Assembly: GCF_900111745.1 (NCBI RefSeq)
Contig: NZ_FOIJ01000021.1
Location: 1 to 64,000 of the forward strand
Origin: Stigmatella erecta
Lineage (GTDB): Bacteria; Myxococcota; Myxococcia; Myxococcales; Myxococcaceae
DNA: 64,000 nucleotides
Direction: 5' to 3'
Positions within the stretch are counted from its first letter, which is position 1; the number at the start of each line of letters is the position of its first letter. Shown here one piece after another: positions 43,765 through 52,390 of the stretch. Under the pieces are notes generated by a model. The model was not told the DNA's origin and ran no database searches. It saw only the letters and a list, made by a program, of their open reading frames with translations. The translations under genes were made by a program, and so were the position numbers.

Positions 43765-44091
43765 GGGTTTTCAGCGCCTTGTGTCTGCACGGGGTGAATG
43801 TGGACAAACGTAGGTTGAAACGACCACCAGACACAGCCAACCAGCAAAACTCTATTGAGACACTGTAACGCGCCTGGATCATGACCGCTCGGGGACGGAT
43901 GGGCCAGGGGTTGCGAACCAGACACAGCGCGTCGAAGACGGCCCGGAAAGGGGAGCCTTTCAGGCTCTACGACATTGAATAAGTAAACATCCCCGGCTTC
44001 CCCGGAACCCCCACCCCTCCTGTAGGACGAGGTGCCCCCGTGCTTACCTTGTGAGACGGAGGCCGCCGGCGCGGCCCCGGAGGGAGCACCC
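43765..44091. other. Divergent intergenic region, no gene seen
   Basis: This stretch separates the red-like operon (minus) from the DUF72 gene (plus). It is less GC-rich than its surroundings. A small perfect hairpin, GAGCC/GGCTC, lies at 43953-43967. No convincing -35/-10 pair or riboswitch was recognised. The open frame covering part of it on the minus strand lacks family features and coding bias. Confidence 0.5.
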
Positions 44092-44982
44092 ATGGTCCGG
44101 TTTGGCCCCGCGGGGTGGACATATAAGGACTGGGAGGGGCGCGTGTACCCCAAGCCCCGGCCCAAGGCCTTCCAGCCCCTGGAGGCCATGGCCTCGCTGT
44201 TCGATGTGGTTGAAATCAATACCTCCTTCTACCGGCCCATCAGCCCTCACCACGCCCACGTGTGGCTGGAACGCACGGAGGCCAATCCCCACTTCCGCTT
44301 CACCGCGAAACTCTGGCGGCGCTTCACCCACGAGCGCGCCGCGCCCTGGACGGCGGAGGAGGTGCGGTGGGCGCGTGTAGGCCTCACGGTGCTGCAGGAG
44401 GCGGGGCGGCTGGGGGCGGTGCTGGTGCAGTTCCCCTGGTCCTTCCGCAACACCCCGGAGAGCCGGGACTGGGTGGACGGGCTCGCCGGCGCGTTCGAGG
44501 GGCTGCCGCTGGTGCTGGAGGTGCGGCACGCCTCGTGGAACGAGCCCTCGTACGACGCGGAGCTGGTGGAGCGGGGGCTGGGCTTCGTGAACATCGACCA
44601 GCCGCTGTTCAAGGACTCGCTGGGCCCCAGCGCCCGGGCCACCGCGGCGGTGGGCTACGTGCGCGTGCACGGGCGCAACCACCGGGACTGGTTCCGGCAG
44701 GGCGCGGCGCCCATCGAGCGCTACGACTACCTCTACTCGGCCGGGGAGCTGGCCCCCTGGGCCGAGCGCACGAAGGCGCTCGCCCAGCACCCGCGCGTGC
44801 GGGACGTGTACGTCATCACCAACAACCACGCCCGGGGCCAGGGCGTGGTGAACGCCCTGATGCTCCAGGCGATGGTGACGGGCCAGCAGGTGCGTGCCCC
44901 GGAGGGGCTGCTGCGCGAGTACCCCGGGGCGCTGGGGCCCTACGTGCGGCAGGGCCCCGCGCAGGAGGCCCCCGGGCCGTGA
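44092..44982 (+). CDS. DUF72 family protein (YecE-like)
   Basis: The 296-residue protein matches the YecE/DUF72 TIM-barrel family (VRFGPAGWTYKDW, FDVVEINTSFYRP, LGAVLVQFPWSF, VYVITNNHARGQG). The ATG at 44092 has GGAGGG nine bases upstream. The biochemical role of the family is not established. The C-terminal 20 residues are low complexity. Confidence 0.88.
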   Translation: MVRFGPAGWTYKDWEGRVYPKPRPKAFQPLEAMASLFDVVEINTSFYRPISPHHAHVWLERTEANPHFRFTAKLWRRFTHERAAPWTAEEVRWARVGLTVLQEAGRLGAVLVQFPWSFRNTPESRDWVDGLAGAFEGLPLVLEVRHASWNEPSYDAELVERGLGFVNIDQPLFKDSLGPSARATAAVGYVRVHGRNHRDWFRQGAAPIERYDYLYSAGELAPWAERTKALAQHPRVRDVYVITNNHARGQGVVNALMLQAMVTGQQVRAPEGLLREYPGALGPYVRQGPAQEAPGP

Positions 44983-45004
44983 GCCGGGGGCGCCCCAGGC
45001 GCCA

Positions 45005-47359
45005 TCAGTGGGTGATGGAGACGGTCTTGCCCACCTTGGTGTTGTTATCGCGGATCAGCTCGCCGTCCCACTGCTGGGGGTTGGCCAGGGCCGCGAGGTA
45101 GTAGGCGCCTGGCTCCAGCCACACGTCGCCCAGCATGGACAGCACCTGGCAGCCACCTGGCTCGAGGTAGTGGGTGGACTGGAGCGCCACCTGCGGCTCC
45201 CACGACGGCCGGTAGGGCGACGGCGGGGTGAGGATGGCATCCTCGGACAGGTACAGCGCCACGTCGGTGTGGCCGCCGCGCGTGCCCTGGTTGCACACCG
45301 TTACCGAGGCCGACAGGGGCATGTCCGGCGTCACGCGGGCGGGCCCAGTCACCTTGGTGACGACGAAGTCGGGCCCATGGCCAAAGCCTATCTGGGGGCC
45401 CACCTTCGTGTTGTTGTCGAGGAGCAGCTCCGGAAAGCTCGATTGCGGATTCAACAAGGCGCCCAGGTAGGCAGCACCGCTCTGCTGGAAGGGAACATTG
45501 CCCTGCACGGCCATCGTCTGGCACATGCCGGGCGGGAGGTTCTCGACCACCGCACTGGCCACCAGCGCATCCTCCGGCTCGTTCGCGAAAGGAGACTCGA
45601 TGATGACCATGTCCTGGGACAGGTACAGATCCACGTAGGTGCTGCCGCTGCGCGTGCCCTGGTTGCACACCGTCAGCGTGGCGGGGAGGTTATCGCCGGG
45701 CTCGCTGCTCGGCGGGCCACTCACCTGGGTCACGATGAAGTCCGGCGCGTCGCCCACCCCCAGCCGGCCACCCGTCTTCGCATTGTTGTCCTCGACGAGT
45801 TCGATGTAGGTGTTCCCCGGATCTACCACGGCGCCCAGGTAATACGCGCCGTCCCCAGGCACCTGCCCTTGCGTGACGGCCACCGTCTGGCACTGCCCCG
45901 GCGCCATCGAGGGCACGTACCCCCACCCCACCAGGAAATCCGACATGGGCCCCTGCGGATGCGCCACCGTGAGGGTGGTATCCGTGGACAGATATACCTC
46001 CACCTGCGTGGAGCCCTCGCGCGTGCCCTGGTTGCACACCGTCACCGAGGCGTTGAATTCCGTGAACTGGTCGGCGCTCGTAGGCCCACTCACCTGCGTG
46101 ACGACGAAATCAGCGCCCGCGCCCACACCGAACCGGCCGCCCACCTTGGTGTTGTTGTCCGCGATGAGTTCGGGAGAGCCGTGGTGCCCGTTCACTGCGG
46201 CCCCTAGGTAATACGCGCCTGCGGACACCCCGTCCACGTAGGCGTTGAGCGACAGGGCCCGGCACTGTCCCGGCTCCAGCCAGCCTGCGGGCCGGGGCGG
46301 CGCCACGAGCGCATCGCCCGGCTGCTCCGGGGTGGAGGCGGTGATGGCCTTGTCCTCGGAGAGATACAGCGCCACATCTGTCTCGCCGCCCTCCGTGCCC
46401 TGGTTGCACACCGACACCGAGGCCACGAAGGGCTGGCCCAGCTCGGCGCTGGTGGGGCCGGTGACCTTGGAGACGATGAAATCGGGCCGCGAGCCCAGCC
46501 CCAGGCGGCTGCCCGCCTTGGCGTTGTTGTCCTCAAGGAATTCCGGCTCGGTATTGCCCGGATCCACCACGGCGCCCAGATAGTAGGCCCCAGTTTCGAC
46601 GGACGAGACGGACGCCGGCACGGACACGGTCCGGCACACCCCCGGCCCCAGGTGAACCTCCTCCATGCCCAGGAATTGATCCGAGTAGGGGCTGGGGAAG
46701 GACGGAACCGAGATGACCGTGTCCTCGGACAGATAGAGCGCTACCTCGGCGGACCCCGACGCGGTGCCCTGGTTGCACACCCGGATGGACGCCGTGAAGG
46801 GCTCCCCGGATTGTGCGCTGGTAGGACCCGTCACTTCGGAGACGATGAGGTCCGATGAAGCCCCGATGCCCAGTCGGTTGCCCGTCCGGGTGTTGTTGTT
46901 CTCCCGGATCTCCGGGAAATTTCCGAGCGGATCCGCAACGGCGCCCAGGTAGTACGCCCCATGCGAGGGTACCGAGGCGTGCCCTGGCACGCTCAGCGTC
47001 TGGCAGGCGCCCGGCTCCAGGAAGTCCGACGGCTCCATCCCCGCGGGCTGATCCGTGTAGGGCCCCGGGTTTGTGGGCACGCTGATGACCGCATCCACGG
47101 AGAGGTACAGGCCGATGTCCGTGTGGCCCCCCTGGGTCCCCTGGTTGCAGACCGTCACCGTGGCGGTGAAGTCCGCACCGTCGTGCATGCTCACGGGCCC
47201 CTTCACGCTCTTCACGATGAAGTCCGGCCCATCCGTCACGGCCACGGCCTGGAGGCTCTCCGCCAAGGCGGTCTCCGCCGTCTCCTCCGGCGTGCCACAC
47301 CCCACGGCGCCCATCATGGCCACCATGCCAATCACAGCCTTCCCAACGCGTCGTTGCAC
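45005..47359 (-). CDS. Secreted CARDB-repeat protein
   Basis: The 784-residue protein begins with a lipoprotein-like signal (VGKAVIGMVAMMGAVGC). About six tandem repeats of roughly 120 residues follow, each with GPDFIVTKVTGPTSA-type openings, VTVCNQGT, DVALYLSED and GAYYLGA(V/L)VDP segments. This is the CARDB adhesion-like beta fold. The start is the GTG at 47357-47359, preceded by GGGGAGG and a 4-base spacer; the ATG 42 bases upstream has no such signal. The repeats suggest a surface adhesin or matrix protein. It is convergent with the DUF72 gene and divergent from the V4R-like gene. Confidence 0.88.
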   Translation of the reverse strand: MQRRVGKAVIGMVAMMGAVGCGTPEETAETALAESLQAVAVTDGPDFIVKSVKGPVSMHDGADFTATVTVCNQGTQGGHTDIGLYLSVDAVISVPTNPGPYTDQPAGMEPSDFLEPGACQTLSVPGHASVPSHGAYYLGAVADPLGNFPEIRENNNTRTGNRLGIGASSDLIVSEVTGPTSAQSGEPFTASIRVCNQGTASGSAEVALYLSEDTVISVPSFPSPYSDQFLGMEEVHLGPGVCRTVSVPASVSSVETGAYYLGAVVDPGNTEPEFLEDNNAKAGSRLGLGSRPDFIVSKVTGPTSAELGQPFVASVSVCNQGTEGGETDVALYLSEDKAITASTPEQPGDALVAPPRPAGWLEPGQCRALSLNAYVDGVSAGAYYLGAAVNGHHGSPELIADNNTKVGGRFGVGAGADFVVTQVSGPTSADQFTEFNASVTVCNQGTREGSTQVEVYLSTDTTLTVAHPQGPMSDFLVGWGYVPSMAPGQCQTVAVTQGQVPGDGAYYLGAVVDPGNTYIELVEDNNAKTGGRLGVGDAPDFIVTQVSGPPSSEPGDNLPATLTVCNQGTRSGSTYVDLYLSQDMVIIESPFANEPEDALVASAVVENLPPGMCQTMAVQGNVPFQQSGAAYLGALLNPQSSFPELLLDNNTKVGPQIGFGHGPDFVVTKVTGPARVTPDMPLSASVTVCNQGTRGGHTDVALYLSEDAILTPPSPYRPSWEPQVALQSTHYLEPGGCQVLSMLGDVWLEPGAYYLAALANPQQWDGELIRDNNTKVGKTVSITH

Positions 47360-47535
47360 ACAACCTCCCCGTTTGAAATTCGGAGCACGTAGAGCGAGCA
47401 AGCGTGCGTTTTATTCATAGCGTGAAGCCCTGACGCGCCCAGCGTGGAAGGAGCGCCCGGAGGAACGCCCGCCATTGCATGTGGGACGCCGAGCCGCTTC
47501 AATCCCGCGCGACGCCCTCCGCACCCGAGTGCCCC

Positions 47536-48075
47536 ATGACGACGCCGGTCCCCCCGGCCCAGATCGAAGTCAGTGGCCAGGCCCTCATGGCCTTGCTGTC
47601 CGCGATGCGGCTCGTCCAGGACAAGGCCGTGAAGCTCCTGGCCGGGCACGGCATCGCCCCGGTGGACCGCGACGCCTGGTATCCGCTGGGCGCGGTGCTC
47701 GCCTCGATGCACACCATCCTCGTGCAGATCGGCCCGAACACGATGAAGGCCGTCGGGCGGCACCTGCCCGACCATGCGCCGTTCTCCTCCCCGACGGACT
47801 CCCTCGAGGCCGCGCTGCGCGCCATCGACGCCGCCTACAAGGCGAGCCACCGGGGCACCGGAGACATCGGCGGCTACACCTATACCTCCCAGGGAGGCCG
47901 GACCGGGCGCATGGTCTGCGACACCCCCTACCCGTGCCAGATGGACGAAGGCGTCATCGAGGCCGTCGCCGAGCGCTTCCGGCCCAAGGACTCGTTCTTC
48001 GTCCACCTGACCCACGAGCCGCAGCAGTGCCGCGCGCGGGGCGGCACCCACTGCGCCTACACCGTGCGCTGGTAG
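47536..48075 (+). CDS. V4R/heme-NO-binding-like small-molecule sensor domain protein
   Basis: The 179-residue protein ends with RARGGTHCAYTVRW, resembling the C-terminal cysteine strand of V4R and heme-NO-binding-type domains (ARGxPxCxFxVRW). Those proteins are small-ligand sensors. The preceding region contains DTPYPCQMDEGVIEAVAERF, also fitting the fold. No output domain is present. An upstream ATG at 47479 would add 19 residues; neither start has a well-spaced ribosome binding site. I am fairly unsure of the family. Confidence 0.5.
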   Translation: MTTPVPPAQIEVSGQALMALLSAMRLVQDKAVKLLAGHGIAPVDRDAWYPLGAVLASMHTILVQIGPNTMKAVGRHLPDHAPFSSPTDSLEAALRAIDAAYKASHRGTGDIGGYTYTSQGGRTGRMVCDTPYPCQMDEGVIEAVAERFRPKDSFFVHLTHEPQQCRARGGTHCAYTVRW

Positions 48076-48077
48076 CC

Positions 48078-48102
48078 CCGCCCGCGCGCCCTCAGCGGGC
48101 GG
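48078..48102. terminator. Hairpin between convergent genes
   Basis: CCGCCCGC (48078-48085) pairs perfectly with GCGGGCGG (48095-48102) around a 9-base loop. It begins 3 bases after the V4R-like stop and overlaps the end of the minus-strand DUF1579 gene. No T-run is present. Confidence 0.5.
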
Positions 48103-48601
48103 CCACGCGGCGGTACACCATCTCCACGGCCTTGGCCTCCGGCCCCTGGCCCTCGGGAGGAATGTTGTAGTGGGTGATGATGAGCCCATCCGCGCCGGGC
48201 TGGTGAATCTCCGTGCGCCAGCCCCACGGCGGCCCCTCGGGCGCCCGGTAGCTGCCCAGCACGGAGAGCCCCGGGCTGGGCCCTGCCCCCGTGGAGAACA
48301 TCAGCGAGGTGCCGGTGTGGAAGCTGTCGAGCCACGCCACCTCGTAGCGGTCCATGTCCAGGTGGTAGGCGATGAAGGCCATGCCGGAGAGCGGCTTGCC
48401 CTGGAACGAGCCCTCGTACTCGTGCAGCAGGAACCTTCCCCCGGCCACGGGGCGCAGGGTGCCGCGGCACGGGGACTCATCGGCCAGCCGGTCCGGCTCG
48501 AACCACAGCCGCGTCGTGCCCTCGTACTGGCCTGCGAGCTGGCCGAGCCGGTGGTGGACACCGCCCACCGCCAGGGACTCCTCGAAAGAACGCGGGGCCA
48601 T
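48092..48601 (-). CDS. DUF1579-family protein
   Basis: The 169-residue protein resembles the DUF1579 family (LGQLAGQYEGTTRLWFEPDR, then GRFLLHEYEGSFQGKPL and GMAFIAYHLD), a lipocalin-like beta barrel of unknown function. The gene follows the 48610-49101 gene by 8 bp on the same strand, so the two are probably an operon. Confidence 0.75.
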   Translation of the reverse strand: MAPRSFEESLAVGGVHHRLGQLAGQYEGTTRLWFEPDRLADESPCRGTLRPVAGGRFLLHEYEGSFQGKPLSGMAFIAYHLDMDRYEVAWLDSFHTGTSLMFSTGAGPSPGLSVLGSYRAPEGPPWGWRTEIHQPGADGLIITHYNIPPEGQGPEAKAVEMVYRRVAAR

Positions 48602-48609
48602 GGGCGTGC

Positions 48610-49101
48610 TCAGGCATCGTCGGAGAAGGTGTGCACCAGCTCCCCGGTGAGCTTCAGCACGAGCCCCGAGCCCGGCTCGTCGTGCTCGTCATCGCGCCCC
48701 ACCTCGAGCACCTGCTCCTCCTCGTCCCACTGCCCGTAGTAGTACTCGCCGCCGGCCACCATCCACGCCTGCGTGTCGGCCACCAGCGTCTCCACGGTGT
48801 CCTGGCCGCTCGTGTAGCGGTACACGGTGAAGTCCGCGGACTCCTTCTTCAGCTCCTTCACCATGCCGGCGAGTTCCTCGTCCTTCGGCGCGCCGCCCGG
48901 GAACTTCTCCTGCTTCCACTCGCGCTTCTCCTCGGCGGGCTTGCGCCCCTTCCACGCGGTCAGCAGGGCGCGCACCTTGTCGCGCGCCTCGTTCTGGAGG
49001 CCATGCACCTGCGCGGGCAGCTCGATCTCTCCCAGGGCCAGCAGCGCGGTTTCGATCTGCACGGCTTTGAGAATCCACTCGTTCATCGGCGTCTGCAGCA
49101 T
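48610..49101 (-). CDS. Unrecognised acidic cytosolic protein
   Basis: The 163-residue product has an N-terminal helical half (MLQTPMNEWILKAVQIETAL, then LQNEARDKVRALLTAWKGRK) and a beta-rich acidic half (DTQAWMVAGGEYYYGQWDEEEQ). There is no signal peptide or membrane segment. I start it at ATG 49099-49101, which has GGGAGA six bases upstream. I recognise no family. Confidence 0.65.
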   Translation of the reverse strand: MLQTPMNEWILKAVQIETALLALGEIELPAQVHGLQNEARDKVRALLTAWKGRKPAEEKREWKQEKFPGGAPKDEELAGMVKELKKESADFTVYRYTSGQDTVETLVADTQAWMVAGGEYYYGQWDEEEQVLEVGRDDEHDEPGSGLVLKLTGELVHTFSDDA

Positions 49102-49294
49102 GTGCGGTCTCCCAGGCCCCGCATGGGGGGGCCCTGTCAGGCGGGCGGCCTCCCCTATCACGTCCCGCGCGGCGTCACCCAGCCTTCATGGAAGGGCCTG
49201 TCCGCCTGGCCGCTCCCCCTCCAGCCAGCACCCGCCTGTCAGAGGGTTCCTCACCCCCGCGCGGCTGCTTACCGTCACAGCCGGGAGGCATGGA

Positions 49295-49819
49295 ATGGCC
49301 AACAAGACAGAGCAGGACGTGGTCGCGCACCTGGGGGAGCTGATCCAAGGCATCAAGGTCGCGATGATGACGACGGTGGAGGAGGACGGCAGCTTGCGCT
49401 CGCGGCCCATGTGGACCCAGAACCGTCCCTTCGACGGCAAGCTGTGGTTCTTCACCCGCGAGCACTCGGCCAAGGTGGACGAGGTGGAGCACGACCACCA
49501 CGTGAGCCTGGCGTACTCGGAGCCCTCCAAGTCGCGCTTCGTGTCGGTGAGCGGCCGCTGCCAGCTCGTGACCGACAAGGCGATGGCGGCCCAGCTGTGG
49601 GATCCGACGCTCAAGGCCTGGTTCCCGGACGGGCTGGAGGACCCGGAGCTGTCGCTGCTGTGCATCACCGTGGAGAAGGCCGAGTACTGGGACACGCCCA
49701 ACAGCCGCATGGTGCAGCTCATCGGCTTCGTGAAGGCCACGCTCACCGGTGACACATACAAACCGGGAGATCACCAGAAGGTGGATGTTGCGGGGAGTTC
49801 CACCCCCTCGATGCACTGA
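49295..49819 (+). CDS. General stress protein 26-type FMN-binding split-barrel protein
   Basis: The 174-residue protein has the pyridoxamine-phosphate-oxidase-like split barrel (KVAMMTTVEEDGSLRSRPM, LWFFTREHSAKVDEV, VSLAYSEPSKSRFVSVSG). Relatives bind FMN and respond to stress. ATG 49295 is preceded by GGGAGG. Confidence 0.88.
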   Translation: MANKTEQDVVAHLGELIQGIKVAMMTTVEEDGSLRSRPMWTQNRPFDGKLWFFTREHSAKVDEVEHDHHVSLAYSEPSKSRFVSVSGRCQLVTDKAMAAQLWDPTLKAWFPDGLEDPELSLLCITVEKAEYWDTPNSRMVQLIGFVKATLTGDTYKPGDHQKVDVAGSSTPSMH

Positions 49820-49990
49820 GCCAATTTTTCACGAGGTATAAGCAAATGGCTTCCAAGCCTCCGGGAAAAGGCCTGCACCCGGCCTGCCCGGAGGCGGGGT
49901 GGACCCGTTTCTCCTGATCCTCTGGCCGGAGCGGAAAGAATCGCGGCACCCCCAATGGATTTTCGTTGAAATCGTGGTAACGACGCGGCG

Positions 49991-50019
49991 TTGAACTTCC
50001 AAACGCTTTAGAGTATCAA
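49991..50019 (+). promoter_or_regulatory. Candidate sigma-70 promoter for the ino1 operon
   Basis: TTGAAC (49991-49996) and TATCAA (50014-50019) are separated by exactly 17 bases, close to the housekeeping consensus. Transcription would start near 50026, giving a leader of about 115 bases. Confidence 0.5.
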
Positions 50020-50039
50020 CCATCCGCGTTCGAGAGTTT

Positions 50040-50053
50040 CCCCCTTCCGGGGG
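50040..50053 (+). promoter_or_regulatory. GC hairpin in the ino1 leader
   Basis: CCCCC (50040-50044) can pair with GGGGG (50049-50053) around TTCC. It lies just after the predicted transcription start and may stabilise the transcript or affect early elongation. Confidence 0.35.
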
Positions 50054-50139
50054 ACCGTGCCAGGCCGGGGCCAGCCGCGTTTGCGGACTCGAGACTGCGA
50101 TAGGGCGGGCCGCGTCCGCCGTCTGAAGGAAGCCATCAC

Positions 50140-51477
50140 ATGGATAAGAAGGTCAGGGCAGTCTCCAAGCCCGAGGGCAAGCTGGCGGTTCTGCTGCCGG
50201 GTCTCGGTGCGGTCTCCACCACGCTCATCGCGGGCGTTGAACTGGTGCGCCAGGGCAAGGGCCTGCCGGTGGGTTCGCTCACCCAGATGGGCACCGCGCG
50301 CCTGGGCAAGCGGACCGATGGCCGCACGGTGAAGCTCAACGAGCTGGTGCCCCTCACCTCCTTGAACGACGTCGTGTTCGGCGCCTGGGACATCATCAGC
50401 GAGAACGCGGCGCAGGTGGCCGAGCGCTCCGGCGTGCTCACCAAGGAGCACCAGGAGCTGGTGCGCCCCGCCCTGGAGAAGATCGTCCCCAAGAAGGGCG
50501 TGCACAACCCCGAGTTCGTGCGCCGCATCGCCGCCAACCACATCAAGGACACCAAGACGCACCGCGAGAGCATCGAGGCGCTGCGCCAGGACATCCGCGA
50601 CTTCAAGAAGGAGCTCGGGGCCAAGCGCGCGGTGATGATCGTCTGCGCCTCGGTGGAGACCTTCACGGGCACCCCCGCGGCCACGCAGTCGCTCGCGGCG
50701 CTGGAGAAGGCGCTGGATGCGAACGACGCGTCCATCAACCCCACGCTGCTCTACGCGTACGCGGCCCTGAAGGAGGGCGTGCCCTTCGCCAACGCCACGC
50801 CGAACACCTCGGTGGACACCCCGGCGCTGCAGGAGCTCGCGCGCCAGGAGAACGTGCCGGTGGCGGGCCGCGACCTCAAGAGCGGCCAGACGATGATGAA
50901 GACGGTCATCGCCCCCTCGCTCAAGGCGCGCATGCTGGGCCTGGAGGGGTGGTTCTCCACCAACATCCTGGGCAACCGCGACGGCGAGGTGCTGGATGAT
51001 CCGGCGGCCTTCAAGGCCAAGGAAGTCACCAAGTCGGGCGTGCTGGACACCATCCTGCAGCCGGAGCTCTACCCGGAGCTCTACGGCAAGGTGAGCCACA
51101 AGGTCTCCATCCACTACTACCCGCCGCGCGGCGACGCGAAGGAGGGGTGGGACAACATCGACATCTTCGGCTGGCTGAACTACCCCATGCAGCTGAAGAT
51201 CAACTTCCTGTGCCGCGACTCCATCCTGGCCGCGCCGCTGGTGCTCGACATCGCGCTGTTCATGGACCTGGCCAAGCGCCTGGAGTGGAAGGGCATCCAG
51301 GAGTGGATGTCGTTCTACTTCAAGAGCCCGATGGCGCAGCCGGGCCTGCAGCCGGAGCACGACCTGTTCATCCAGCTGACGAAGCTGAAGAACACGCTGC
51401 GTGTCGTCGCGGGCGAGGAGCCCATCACCCACCTCGGACTCGACTATTACGGAGATGACCTCCCGCTCGTCAAATAG
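50140..51477 (+). CDS. ino1: myo-Inositol-1-phosphate synthase
   Basis: The 445-residue enzyme converts glucose-6-phosphate to inositol-1-phosphate (3-phosphate in the other numbering) with NAD. It has the nucleotide-binding N-terminus (KLAVLLPGLGAVSTTLIAG) and conserved core segments (NTSVDTPALQELA, AGRDLKSGQTMMKTVIAPSLK, LGNRDGEVL, SIHYYPPRGDAKEGWDNIDI). The length suits the bacterial branch. It leads a six-gene operon in which each gene overlaps or nearly touches the next. The Aur1-like gene starts inside its last 23 bases. Confidence 0.95.
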   Translation: MDKKVRAVSKPEGKLAVLLPGLGAVSTTLIAGVELVRQGKGLPVGSLTQMGTARLGKRTDGRTVKLNELVPLTSLNDVVFGAWDIISENAAQVAERSGVLTKEHQELVRPALEKIVPKKGVHNPEFVRRIAANHIKDTKTHRESIEALRQDIRDFKKELGAKRAVMIVCASVETFTGTPAATQSLAALEKALDANDASINPTLLYAYAALKEGVPFANATPNTSVDTPALQELARQENVPVAGRDLKSGQTMMKTVIAPSLKARMLGLEGWFSTNILGNRDGEVLDDPAAFKAKEVTKSGVLDTILQPELYPELYGKVSHKVSIHYYPPRGDAKEGWDNIDIFGWLNYPMQLKINFLCRDSILAAPLVLDIALFMDLAKRLEWKGIQEWMSFYFKSPMAQPGLQPEHDLFIQLTKLKNTLRVVAGEEPITHLGLDYYGDDLPLVK

Positions 51478-52390
51478 CGCCGGTGCGAAGTGGGTGCCCT
51501 GGCTCATCACCCTGTTGGGGGTGGGCCAGCTCCTCTTCGTCACGGCGGTGGGCCGGCTGCGCTGGGAGCACCTCGCGGCGGACCTGTTGATCGTGGGGCT
51601 GGCCTGGGCCGGCCCCTCGGCACGGTCCTTCCTGCTGCGAGGGGGCCTGGCGCTCTGGTTCACCGGCATGCTGATGGACAACCAGTGGCTCTGGTTGAGC
51701 CTGCGCGGGCCGGTGCACACCGGGGACCTGTGGGACTTGGAGCACGCGCTCTTTCCCGCCCCCGGTAACACCACGTGGCCCGCCTACTTCGCCACCCGCA
51801 CCCACCCGGTGCTGGACCTGCTGTGCGGCTTCTCCTACGCGGCCTACATCTACGAGGTCATCCTCGTGGCCTTGTTGTTCTTCTTCCGCAAGCACCCGCG
51901 CTTTGGCTACGTGTGCTGGGCGTTCCTGGCGGTCAACTTCATCGGGGTCATCACCTACATGGTCTACCCCGCCGCCCCGCCCTGGTACGTCATGCAGTTC
52001 GGCCATGGTCCCGCGGACCTCCTGGCCGCCCCCAGCCCGGCTGGAACGGCGCGTTTCGACGCGCTGCTGGGCATCAACTACTTCGCGAAATTCTACGCAC
52101 GCAGCCCCAACGTCTTCGGTGCCATGCCCTCGCTGCACGTCGCCTACCCCGTGATGATGACCTGGCAGCTGTGGGGCCTGGGGCGGGCGTGGCGCGTGGG
52201 GGCCTCGGCCTTCGCGGCCCTGGTGGCCTTCTCGGCACTCTACCTGCAGCACCACTACATTCTGGATGTGGTGGGCGGTGTGGTGGCGGCGCTGCTGGCG
52301 TGCGCGTTAGTGGAGTTCGCATTTTCCCGGCGTGAATCTCCGGCCATCGCGCCCGCACCTCTCCTGCCCGGAGGAGACAGCCGTGTTTGA
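51455..52390 (+). CDS. PAP2-superfamily membrane protein, Aur1/inositol-phosphoryl-transferase-like
   Basis: The 311-residue protein has about six membrane helices and PAP2 motifs: FGAMPSLHVAYPV (C2, with His) and LYLQHHYILDVVGG (C3, with His and Asp). C3 resembles the THHYFVDLIGG pattern of fungal Aur1, which moves inositol phosphate from phosphatidylinositol to ceramide. It overlaps ino1 by 23 bp and the CDP-alcohol transferase by 8 bp. In this operon an inositol-phosphoryl transferase is more plausible than a general phosphatase. Confidence 0.8.
   Translation: MTSRSSNSAGAKWVPWLITLLGVGQLLFVTAVGRLRWEHLAADLLIVGLAWAGPSARSFLLRGGLALWFTGMLMDNQWLWLSLRGPVHTGDLWDLEHALFPAPGNTTWPAYFATRTHPVLDLLCGFSYAAYIYEVILVALLFFFRKHPRFGYVCWAFLAVNFIGVITYMVYPAAPPWYVMQFGHGPADLLAAPSPAGTARFDALLGINYFAKFYARSPNVFGAMPSLHVAYPVMMTWQLWGLGRAWRVGASAFAALVAFSALYLQHHYILDVVGGVVAALLACALVEFAFSRRESPAIAPAPLLPGGDSRV

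Larger units (their letters stand above)
49820..50139. other. 320-bp upstream region of the inositol-lipid operon
   Basis: No gene is seen. It contains a candidate promoter at 49991-50019 and a GC hairpin at 50040-50053, both described separately. The remainder shows no repeat or RNA that I recognise. Confidence 0.5.

Noticed and set aside
43900-44000. Possible riboswitch-like fold upstream of the DUF72 gene
   Set aside because: Only a 5-bp hairpin is seen, with no conserved GEMM or other riboswitch core.
43761-44219. Minus-strand open frame of 152 codons
   Set aside because: No ribosome binding site or family features, and it overlaps the DUF72 gene start.
50008-51774. Antisense frame of 588 codons across ino1
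   Set aside because: Shadow of the myo-inositol-phosphate synthase gene, which has clear motifs.
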